From: CAVSWT01 sp963746735
Lineage (GTDB): Bacteria > Bacteroidota > Ignavibacteria > Ignavibacteriales > Ignavibacteriaceae
Direction: 5' to 3'
NCBI GenBank assembly: GCA_963746735.1
Contig: CAVVCO010000037.1
Span: 310,001-374,000 of the forward strand
Length of the DNA: 64,000 bases
This document shows, one piece after another, positions 55,025 to 62,735 of the stretch. How positions within the stretch are numbered: position 1 is the first letter of the stretch; every line of letters begins with the position of its first letter. The position numbers and the translations under genes are program-made. The notes beneath the pieces were generated by a model that searched no databases, was not told the DNA's origin, and saw only the letters and a list, made by a program, of their open reading frames with translations.

Positions 55025-55654
55025 ATGGCAAAGAATTTTGTTTCAAATAAAGATGAAACAGTCAGAATGTTTAAGAGCGACTTTTTTGAAGCGCTCTCAA
55101 AGGTTCATTTTACTGTCCCATTGTATATTTATGTGCCTGTGATAATTTTCTTTCTTTATAAATCGATTGGACAGTTTCATCTTAGCTTTATTAATATAGT
55201 CGTTTATATTTTGTTTGGAGCTTTTATCTGGACAATTACCGAATATACTTTACATAGATTCATATTTCACTTCCCGGCAAAATCTGAATTTGGGAAGAAA
55301 ATTCATTTTATATTTCACGGCGTACATCATGATTATCCCAGCGATTCAAAAAGACTGGTGATGCCTCCTTCAGTAAGTATTCCGTTGGCTCTTTTGTTTT
55401 ATTATTTGTTTAACGCAATTTTAGGTGAAATACTTGTTGCTCCATTTTTTATAGGATTTATTTTCGGCTATCTTGTTTACGACTTATCACATTATGCAAT
55501 ACATCATTATAATATGCATAGCAAGCTTTTGTTAGCAATAAAGAATCATCACATGCGGCATCATTTCCAGGATTCTGAAAAAGGTTTTGGCGTAAGTTCT
55601 CCTTTATGGGATAAAATAATAGGGACTGATTTTCCTAAAAAGGAAAGTAATTAA
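55025..55654 (+). CDS. Fatty acid hydroxylase-superfamily membrane protein
   Basis: A 209-residue membrane protein with the di-iron histidine boxes: HRFIFH, HGVHHDYP, HYAIHHYNMHS and NHHMRHHFQD. About four hydrophobic helices surround them. The pattern matches FA2H/sterol-desaturase-like enzymes that hydroxylate acyl chains, for example 2-hydroxy fatty acids of sphingolipids or lipid A in Bacteroidota. The substrate is not shown by the sequence. It has its own promoter region upstream and is followed after 82 nt by a response regulator. Confidence 0.85.
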   Translation: MAKNFVSNKDETVRMFKSDFFEALSKVHFTVPLYIYVPVIIFFLYKSIGQFHLSFINIVVYILFGAFIWTITEYTLHRFIFHFPAKSEFGKKIHFIFHGVHHDYPSDSKRLVMPPSVSIPLALLFYYLFNAILGEILVAPFFIGFIFGYLVYDLSHYAIHHYNMHSKLLLAIKNHHMRHHFQDSEKGFGVSSPLWDKIIGTDFPKKESN

Positions 55655-55736
55655 GTATTGAATTAGATGAGCATTTTGTTTAGCTGGTTTGTATAAACAA
55701 TGATATGAATAAATATTTTAACTCAAATGGGTATGT

Positions 55737-56159
55737 GTGCTTTTACCTTTATTAAATATAAATTCCGGCGTTAACGTCCTCCGAAAAAAAATTCTTATAA
55801 TTGAAGATAATCTTGAAACTCAATTAATTTTTAAGGTTTACCTTCGTGATTATTATGATGTTGATTTAACAGAAGAAGCAGATAGCGGTTTAGAATTAAT
55901 TAATAAAAACAATTACGATTTAATACTTTTAGACATACATCTGCCTGGGAAATTTGATGGAGTTCATGTTTTAAAGGAAGTTAGAAATCAATTAAAATTA
56001 AAAATTCCGATTATTGTTGTAACAGCTTATGCAATGAAAGGTGATAGAGAAAAATTTATAGAGATGGGGGCAAACGAATATATAGCTAAACCCGTTTCAA
56101 AAGAAACTTTATTAACCAAAGTCGATACAATTCTAAAACATAAAACTTTCCGTAGTTAG
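55737..56159 (+). CDS. Single-domain response regulator
   Basis: A receiver domain protein of about 140 residues: IIEDNLETQLIF (acidic pair), LILLDIHLPGKFDG with the phosphoacceptor Asp, VVTAYAMKG (Thr/Ala) and YIAKPVSKETLL (Lys). No output domain follows. The frame is open only from the GTG at 55737, and no better start is seen, so the N-terminal ~15 residues are uncertain. It precedes the KaiC-like/EPS genes and may be the phosphorelay input to that system, an inference from position. Confidence 0.78.
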   Translation: MLLPLLNINSGVNVLRKKILIIEDNLETQLIFKVYLRDYYDVDLTEEADSGLELINKNNYDLILLDIHLPGKFDGVHVLKEVRNQLKLKIPIIVVTAYAMKGDREKFIEMGANEYIAKPVSKETLLTKVDTILKHKTFRS

Positions 56160-56472
56160 AAAAATTTTGGCTATTTCTAATTTAGAATTGGCAGCCAGTT
56201 AATTTTCCTTTTAATAATTTTTCAAATAATGATAATTAACAAATAATATTTTATCTTAACCTTAGGTTATATAAAGATTTTACCACCTGCCCTCATTCAA
56301 TTAAAATATTTTGAAATGTTCCAGATATGAGCTGAATAACCAAATTATTATTCATTTTTGCTTGTCGCATTTTAGTACACTAACGGAATAATGTCTCTTT
56401 AAAGTTGGTGTAAGTGTTTGATATTATTACATTAAAATAAATTTTTATTAACGGCATAAATATTGGCTTTTT
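56160..56472. other. 313-nt AT-rich intergenic region with a small inverted repeat
   Basis: No gene is visible. taacc (56257-56261) and ggtta (56265-56269) form a 13-nt inverted repeat followed by an AT-rich stretch (tataaag), a possible operator/-10 arrangement, though such repeats are common in this base composition. The region should contain the promoter of the KaiC-like gene and the system after it. Confidence 0.4.
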
Positions 56473-57669
56473 ATGATAACTCATAATATTGACAGGGCAA
56501 TGAAGAAAAAAATACAACTTATTCCATCCGGTATTTCATTTATAGATAATGCATGGGGTGGATTATATAGTGGAGGAACTTATCTTCTAATCGGCCCCCA
56601 TAAATCGGGGAGAACATTACTTTCATTACAATTTGCAATGGAGTGTGCACGCCAGGATGAAGTATGTTTGTTCTTTACAACCATGCGGCCAAAAGATTTA
56701 ATGATTCAAGCTGCATCAATTAATTTTGATTTAGAAACTTATATGAATCAGAATTCTGTTGTGGTTGTAAGAGTGTCGCCGCCGACAGAATTATACCAGG
56801 AAGCAAACCCGGATGAGTTTTTGTCTGAATATATGGAAGATGTTGCTGCGATAGTTCAGCAGTACAAACCATCTAAAATAGTATTTGACGAACTTACACC
56901 GTTTGTAGGTTATAAAAATTTAAATGTACTGCAGCAGGTTTTTCTGCATACTACAGATTTAATTGAAGAAACAGGAATTACTTCTTTATTTGTTTTGGGT
57001 GAACCCGTTAGCCCTGATACTAATAGAATAGTTGATAAATTAACTTACTTTGCAACAGGAGTTATTTCACTTCAAAAAGAACCAAGTTTACCCGGCAAAT
57101 TTCAAAGCGGCGAAATTGTAATTACTCCAAATATCGGCCACGCTGAAGGGCAGTTTAGATCCGAATACTTTATTGTTCCGCAAAAAGGTGTTACTACTTC
57201 TTCTGCGGAAATAAAAATAAAAGAAATAGAACCAAGGCAGTATGAAACTGAACTTAAATATAAAAAACTGACAGATATAGATTTATCCGATGAAAATTAT
57301 TCATTTTTGAATCTGTATTCGGTTAATGATTTTAAATTACTTATCAATAATCAAATAGCTTTGTTTAAAAGTACAGGGCAGATATTTACCGTAATTTCAT
57401 TTCGTTTAGATAATCTTGCTGAAAAAAAAGGTTTACTGACTATTAACCAGCTGCAAAATGTAATTCGTTTGTCAATTGAAAAGAAAGATAAAATTTGTGT
57501 ACTTGGAAATAAAGTAATAGTGCTTGTAATTCAAGGTGATCCCAAAGCATTGAATAGGGTTATATCAAGAATAAAAAGTAATTTGCCGGTGAAGAGTGAA
57601 GATTTAATCAATCAAATACTTCCTTTAATTTCGGTTTATTCAGTAAAAGTTGATGACAACTATTACTAA
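56473..57669 (+). CDS. KaiC/RecA-like ATPase with a GGDEF-like C-terminal domain
   Basis: A 398-residue protein. The N-terminal half is a single KaiC-like RecA domain: GISFIDNAWGGLYSGGTYLL, Walker A GPHKSGRTLLSLQFAMEC, and Walker B KPSKIVFDELTPF. The C-terminal ~110 residues (FTVISFRLDNLAEKK, then LGNKVIVLVIQGDPKALNRV) have the layout of a GGDEF domain but lack the GG[DE]EF loop and metal Asp residues, so it would bind rather than make cyclic di-GMP, if either. A regulatory or signalling role is likely. It stands between a response regulator and the TPR-barrel gene of a putative polysaccharide secretion operon. The GGDEF reading is an inference from secondary structure pattern. Confidence 0.72.
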   Translation: MITHNIDRAMKKKIQLIPSGISFIDNAWGGLYSGGTYLLIGPHKSGRTLLSLQFAMECARQDEVCLFFTTMRPKDLMIQAASINFDLETYMNQNSVVVVRVSPPTELYQEANPDEFLSEYMEDVAAIVQQYKPSKIVFDELTPFVGYKNLNVLQQVFLHTTDLIEETGITSLFVLGEPVSPDTNRIVDKLTYFATGVISLQKEPSLPGKFQSGEIVITPNIGHAEGQFRSEYFIVPQKGVTTSSAEIKIKEIEPRQYETELKYKKLTDIDLSDENYSFLNLYSVNDFKLLINNQIALFKSTGQIFTVISFRLDNLAEKKGLLTINQLQNVIRLSIEKKDKICVLGNKVIVLVIQGDPKALNRVISRIKSNLPVKSEDLINQILPLISVYSVKVDDNYY

Positions 57670-57748
57670 CGTTGAGGATATATTTAACACTTTTAGTTTC
57701 AGAAAGAACTGTTGAAAGGAATAATTTAGATTACTATTAAAAAATTAT

Positions 57749-60616
57749 GTGATGACTAATTCATCTTCTGTGCTTAAAACTGTTTTTCTATTTCTATTTA
57801 TTTTTATAAATATTTTTGCGCAGAATAACGCCGACGCTTTCAAAAAGGATGCATTGAAAGAAATGGAGTCAGGCAGGTACGGGGAAGCAATAGACCTTTT
57901 AAACAAATACATTTCAGCAAAACCACAACAAGCAGAAGGCTACAATCTTAGAGGTCTTTGTTATGAAAGAAGAGCACAGTACGAATACGCAGTTTATGAT
58001 TTCCGCTCCGCCAGAAAATTAGATTCAAAAAATCCTGATATAAACTCAAACCTAAAACGCACAACTGATACCTGGTATTCAATCCTTTATAATAATATTG
58101 AAGGATACAGGCGAGAGATTGCAATTAATCCAAATGACCCGCAAAACTATTTACAGATAGGTAAAGCATATAAAAATCTTGGTGAGTGGTTAACTGCCGA
58201 AGAATGGTATGATAAATATCTTAGCCGCGAAGAGGCATCACCGGATGAAATAATTCGCTATACTGAAATTTTAGCAAAGGATAATCATCTAAGTAAAGGC
58301 GAACCGATTTTAAAAAGATATACTGAAAAATATCCTGATGACCATCGACTTTGGTCGCGTTTCGGTTATTTCAGCATGTGGCTTGGTAAAAAGAAAACAG
58401 CAATTAATGCATTTGAAAAAGCATTGGAGCTTCGTCCGTTTTTTAAAGAAGCGATGGATGGCTTAGACAGGGCTCAAGGGAAAGGATATATTTACACGGT
58501 TAATGATACTTCTCACCGCTATTATAGATATTCATCAAGGGGTAAGGTTTATCCGATTGACAGATATTATAGAATATTAAAAAGAGATTCTTCAAACAAT
58601 GAAATTCGTATTTCTTTAATAAAAGAATTAATGAAAGCTAAAAGAGTTGAAGAAGCGTATAACCAGGTTCAAATTTTATTGAGAGATAATCCAAATAATT
58701 CCGTTTATGATTCTCTTTCAAATGAAGTAATAGCTTTTAGAGAAAATTATTATCAGGATAGAATTGAACAGCTTGAAGCAAAGCTGAAAAAAAATCCTTC
58801 CGATAAAAGCGCTATGAATAAGCTGGGTGAATACTATGCCGTAACAAAACAATATGACAAAGCCATTAAGATGTACGGAAATTATTTAGTTTATAATCCG
58901 AATGATTCCGCAATAAGGTTTAAGCTTGCGCAAAATTATTCTTATAATAAAGATTTTAAAAATGCTTTGGCGCAAACAGATATTATTATTTCTGAAGAAC
59001 CAAATAATTTAGGTGCAAAATTATTAAATGCGCAATTATCTGTCTGGTTAAATCAAAACCTAAATGAAGCTGAAAAAAATCTTCTTTTTGTTTTGAATAA
59101 AGAACCAAATAATATTCAGGCTTTAGTGACACTTGGTACTTTAAAATTTCAGAAAAAGGAATATGAAAAAGCCCGCTATTATGCTTCATTAGCTGAAAAA
59201 ATAAATCCGGATAATTTTGATGTCGAAAGATTGAAATATATCCTTGCACTTCAAGTGAAGCGTGATAAAGAAGCTGCAAGGTTTAATATACTGCAGCAGG
59301 CAAGGGCACTTTCGTCAAACGAGAAGTGCGATGAATCAGTTGGAAAATATCACCAGTACATTGTTGAATCTGAAAATGAAGGCATAACATTAAATAATCA
59401 GATTCCGCTTGAGTTAGCAAACGCATATATCTGTGCAAAAAATTATAAGGCTGCTATTTCAATATATGACAGTTTAATCAACAAAGCTTATGATTATGAT
59501 ATAGATAAACAAAGAGCAAAGGTTTATTATTGGAGCGGTGATTCAGTCCAAGCACTTATACATTTAAGAGATGTTGCTTCTAAAAATCCTGATGATGCAG
59601 AAATAAAATTGCTGCTCGGTGATTCGTATGCGCAAAATAAGCAATACGATAGTGCAGAAAAAGTTTATAATGAGCTGCTTGCCAAGGCGCCAAATTCATA
59701 TATTATTAAACAAAGACTAAGCTGGCTGCCAACTAGAGAAGGAACTTCAAGTTTTAATATCCCAACTTATTTCTTAGTGTCACCTGAATTTAATGCATTT
59801 TCAGATAACCAAAGTTTCAATTATAATATTGAAGGTTTGAAGCTTGAAATGGGAATTACAAAATTTCTTTCCATTGCCGGATGTGCATATAGAGGCAGTT
59901 TGAATTCCGATTCTGCAGCAAATAATTTGAATTTTAATTTATACAAAGGACTACTTTATTTAAGATTTGCAGATGTTTTTACTTTTAGTACTGGTTATGG
60001 CAAAACATTTTTTACGGACTCACAAAGCAGAGAAGTTTTTCAAGCATCATTAAAAGCAGAAAATGAAAATGAATATTACGTGGAGGCAAGCTACAACTCA
60101 ATGGATGCGGCTCAACTCCTTTATTCTACTAATCTTGTAAAAAACAGGCTAAAAGTTGATGATTACAGTTTTGAAGCAAGGTACCAAAAATTTAACGGTG
60201 TAATTGCTTCAGGAAAATATTCGTACATTTATGTTTATGATAAGAATTATGGAAATGAAATTGAGTTTAGGTTAGGGAAGAAAATTTTTTCTGATTTCAC
60301 TTTAGGTTATGAATACTATTATGATAACTATAAAGTAGTTTCTCCGCTTTATTATTCCCCATCAAATTTTGAATCGCATAGTTTGTGGAGCGATTTAAAT
60401 CTATTTAAAAATGAAAAATTAAATTTTACTATAGGCGGAAAAGTTGGGTGGATAACAGGGACTAATTTTGTTTTGAGAGAAGCTTATGGTGAAGTAGAAT
60501 ACAAAATCTTAAATAATTTAACTTTACAAAGTAGCATTAGAGCAGGAAGCACAAGAAGAAACGAAGAGGGTTATAGTTCAGTATCGTTTTTTGCCGCTGT
60601 TTTTTGGGGATTTTAG
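57749..60616 (+). CDS. TPR repeats plus outer-membrane beta-barrel, PgaA-like secretion protein
   Basis: A 955-residue protein with a signal peptide (to about residue 26, NIFAQN). About 16 TPR units follow (residues ~30-650, for example GRYGEAIDLLNKYISAKPQQ, QYDKAIKMYGNYLVYNPNDS). A C-terminal beta-barrel of roughly 14-16 strands begins at about residue 670 (FNIPTYFLVSPEFNAFSD) and ends in SFFAAVFWGF with a terminal Phe. TPR-plus-barrel is the architecture of PgaA, BcsC and PelB, which export polysaccharide across the outer membrane. The GTG at 57749 or the ATG at 57752 may start it. The glycosyltransferase gene follows after 253 nt. Homology to PgaA is inferred from architecture. Confidence 0.8.
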   Translation: MMTNSSSVLKTVFLFLFIFINIFAQNNADAFKKDALKEMESGRYGEAIDLLNKYISAKPQQAEGYNLRGLCYERRAQYEYAVYDFRSARKLDSKNPDINSNLKRTTDTWYSILYNNIEGYRREIAINPNDPQNYLQIGKAYKNLGEWLTAEEWYDKYLSREEASPDEIIRYTEILAKDNHLSKGEPILKRYTEKYPDDHRLWSRFGYFSMWLGKKKTAINAFEKALELRPFFKEAMDGLDRAQGKGYIYTVNDTSHRYYRYSSRGKVYPIDRYYRILKRDSSNNEIRISLIKELMKAKRVEEAYNQVQILLRDNPNNSVYDSLSNEVIAFRENYYQDRIEQLEAKLKKNPSDKSAMNKLGEYYAVTKQYDKAIKMYGNYLVYNPNDSAIRFKLAQNYSYNKDFKNALAQTDIIISEEPNNLGAKLLNAQLSVWLNQNLNEAEKNLLFVLNKEPNNIQALVTLGTLKFQKKEYEKARYYASLAEKINPDNFDVERLKYILALQVKRDKEAARFNILQQARALSSNEKCDESVGKYHQYIVESENEGITLNNQIPLELANAYICAKNYKAAISIYDSLINKAYDYDIDKQRAKVYYWSGDSVQALIHLRDVASKNPDDAEIKLLLGDSYAQNKQYDSAEKVYNELLAKAPNSYIIKQRLSWLPTREGTSSFNIPTYFLVSPEFNAFSDNQSFNYNIEGLKLEMGITKFLSIAGCAYRGSLNSDSAANNLNFNLYKGLLYLRFADVFTFSTGYGKTFFTDSQSREVFQASLKAENENEYYVEASYNSMDAAQLLYSTNLVKNRLKVDDYSFEARYQKFNGVIASGKYSYIYVYDKNYGNEIEFRLGKKIFSDFTLGYEYYYDNYKVVSPLYYSPSNFESHSLWSDLNLFKNEKLNFTIGGKVGWITGTNFVLREAYGEVEYKILNNLTLQSSIRAGSTRRNEEGYSSVSFFAAVFWGF

Positions 60617-60869
60617 TTTTTCAATATTAAGTTGTTAAACAATAATATTTAAAAGTAACTTTCAACAAGTTATTTTTTTTACCATCTTTATAGCAGATTA
60701 AGTCTTCCACTTTTTATTGATCTTGTTTTAATTCGATACAGAATAACACAACTCCCTCTTTTTGTTGCATTCTGAGAAGTACATAACTGACTATTTTTCA
60801 AAATCATGTTGATTTATATGGCACCATTATTGGCAAAATTAAATAAAATGCTGTAAATACGGATTCGCT

Positions 60870-62270
60870 ATGCGGTTTGAAACTAAAATAAAAAAACAAA
60901 AAATATTAATTGAAGATATTTATAAAACATCTTCACGCGAAAATCTTGGCAAAAAATATTTAAGAAGAATTCTTGTCAGCGGAATTTTATCTGCAATTTT
61001 CCTTTACCTGATTATTTACACTTTGCCTTTGACAATTCTTTCTGTTAGTTCTTTGTTAGAATATGCTGCAATTGTTGCTTTAGTGATTTTTCTTTTTGTT
61101 TTATTAGTTAGATACTTCGTTATTTTGGTTTTAGCATATCTCTATTTAAATGAATATACGTATAAGCCAATAAATGAATTTGCGCCTTTTGTTTCAATAA
61201 TTGTCCCGGTGTACAATGAAGAAAAAGTTGTTAAGCAATCAATCAATTCTTTACTTGAATTAGATTATGCAAATTATGAAATCATTATTGTGAATGATGG
61301 TTCAACCGATGGAACTTCTGAAGCAGCAGAACAACTGGTTGGGTATCAAAATGGTTTAAATTCAAAAATAAAAGTTTCTTTAATCAATCGTCCAAACGGC
61401 GGAAAAGCTCAAGCTTTAAATGCCGGAATTAATTATTCTAATTCAGATTTTATTTTATGTATGGATGGTGATTCACAGCTCTCTCCTGATTCATTGAAAC
61501 TTGCAGTTCGGCATTTAGTTGATCCTAAAATTGGTGCAGTTGCCGGAAATGTAAAAGTATTAAACCGTAAAAAGTTTTTTACTGACTTACAGGCATTGGA
61601 GTACATTGAGGGATTAAATATGGCACGCAGTGCTCAAAGTTATGTAAAGCTGGTTAATATTATTCCAGGCCCGATTGGATTGTTCCGTAAACAGGCCATA
61701 ATTGACGCCGGTTATTATTCAAGTGAAACTTTTGCGGAAGATGCAGATTTAACACTAAAAATATTAGCCCGCGGCTGGAAAATTTATTACGAACCAAAAT
61801 CTATTTCATTTACAGAGGCCCCGGAAAAACTGCAGCAATTACTAAAACAAAGATATCGATGGACAAGAGGAATAATTCAATCAATACGGAAACACAAAAA
61901 CTTAATGCTTAACCCAACTTTAAATTTTGGAGACACATTTGTTTTGTGGGCTATGTTTTATGAAGCATTAATTTGGCCGACTATGAATATCGCCGCAAAT
62001 ATTTTTTTCATTTTTGCCGCACTTGTTTTCGGACTGTCAAAATTGATATTCTTTTGGTGGGCAGGTTTAGCACTTCTTGACATTGCAACAGCTCTTTATT
62101 GTGTGGCAGTTGAAAAAGAAGAATTCAGGCTTGTGGGGTATGCTATAATCTATAGAATGTTTTTTATCCTGATAATCGATATTTGCAAAGCGATGTCAAC
62201 TATCGAAGAATTCTTGGGTATCAAAATGAGCTGGGGTAAATTAGAACGTGTAGGAACTATTAAAGCTTAA
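60870..62270 (+). CDS. Processive GT2 polysaccharide synthase (PgaC/BcsA-like)
   Basis: A 466-residue membrane GT2. Two N-terminal helices (residues ~33-60 and ~63-92) precede the catalytic domain with SIIVPVYNEEKVVKQSINSL, VNDGSTDGTSEAAEQL, CMDGDSQLSPDSL (DXD), FAEDADLTLKILA (catalytic base) and QRYRWTRGIIQ (Q/RXXRW), which marks processive enzymes. Three or four C-terminal helices follow. The closest functional model is PgaC-like poly-N-acetylglucosamine synthase, but other beta-linked polymers are possible. No PilZ domain is present. It lies between the TPR-barrel gene and a small membrane protein, so it is the synthase of the operon. Confidence 0.85.
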   Translation: MRFETKIKKQKILIEDIYKTSSRENLGKKYLRRILVSGILSAIFLYLIIYTLPLTILSVSSLLEYAAIVALVIFLFVLLVRYFVILVLAYLYLNEYTYKPINEFAPFVSIIVPVYNEEKVVKQSINSLLELDYANYEIIIVNDGSTDGTSEAAEQLVGYQNGLNSKIKVSLINRPNGGKAQALNAGINYSNSDFILCMDGDSQLSPDSLKLAVRHLVDPKIGAVAGNVKVLNRKKFFTDLQALEYIEGLNMARSAQSYVKLVNIIPGPIGLFRKQAIIDAGYYSSETFAEDADLTLKILARGWKIYYEPKSISFTEAPEKLQQLLKQRYRWTRGIIQSIRKHKNLMLNPTLNFGDTFVLWAMFYEALIWPTMNIAANIFFIFAALVFGLSKLIFFWWAGLALLDIATALYCVAVEKEEFRLVGYAIIYRMFFILIIDICKAMSTIEEFLGIKMSWGKLERVGTIKA

Positions 62271-62297
62271 AACAATTTTTATTTCAAGAGGGTCAAA

Positions 62298-62735
62298 ATG
62301 GAATTAATACCGATACTAGCAACTATAATACTTGTAGCTACTATTTGCACATTTATTCTGGCAATAGGAGCTTACATTCTCTATAAAATTAGAGAGCGGA
62401 AAGGTGAAGCAGCAGTTGCGAAAAAGCCTGCTGCGGTGGAAGGTGAGCTTTTAACACCTTTAGAGCAGCTTAAATATGAAAATGAAACCGACAAAGTTAA
62501 AATAGCAAAAAGAATTGAAGAGGTTTATGCCAGCGATAATAAACAAGAAATTCAGAAACAAACAGTTGTACAAAAGGGTAAACCCGGGCCGTTACCAAAA
62601 CCCAGAATTAATGAAGAATCAATTAGGGCAAAAAGAGAGTTGAGATTAAATAAAGAAGATAAATTTTTAAAATACACTAATGAAGGTTATGTTCCTCCAA
62701 TAGAGGATGAAACTACTAAAATTAGATGGCGGTAG
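62298..62735 (+). CDS. Small single-pass membrane protein, PgaD-like position
   Basis: A 145-residue protein with one N-terminal membrane helix (LATIILVATICTFILAIGAY, residues ~7-29). A charged cytoplasmic or periplasmic part rich in Lys, Glu and Pro follows (LTPLEQLKYENETDKVKIAK, QTVVQKGKPGPLPKPRINEE). No family is recognised. Its position directly after the synthase, and overlapping the next gene by 10 nt, matches the accessory-subunit position of PgaD, but no PgaD sequence similarity was seen. A role as synthase partner is a guess from context. Confidence 0.6.
   Translation: MELIPILATIILVATICTFILAIGAYILYKIRERKGEAAVAKKPAAVEGELLTPLEQLKYENETDKVKIAKRIEEVYASDNKQEIQKQTVVQKGKPGPLPKPRINEESIRAKRELRLNKEDKFLKYTNEGYVPPIEDETTKIRWR

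Noticed and set aside
60617..60869. Possible small gene or RNA in the 253-nt gap before the GT2 synthase
   Set aside because: No open frame, tRNA-like fold or clear hairpin with T-run was seen; it is probably leader sequence.
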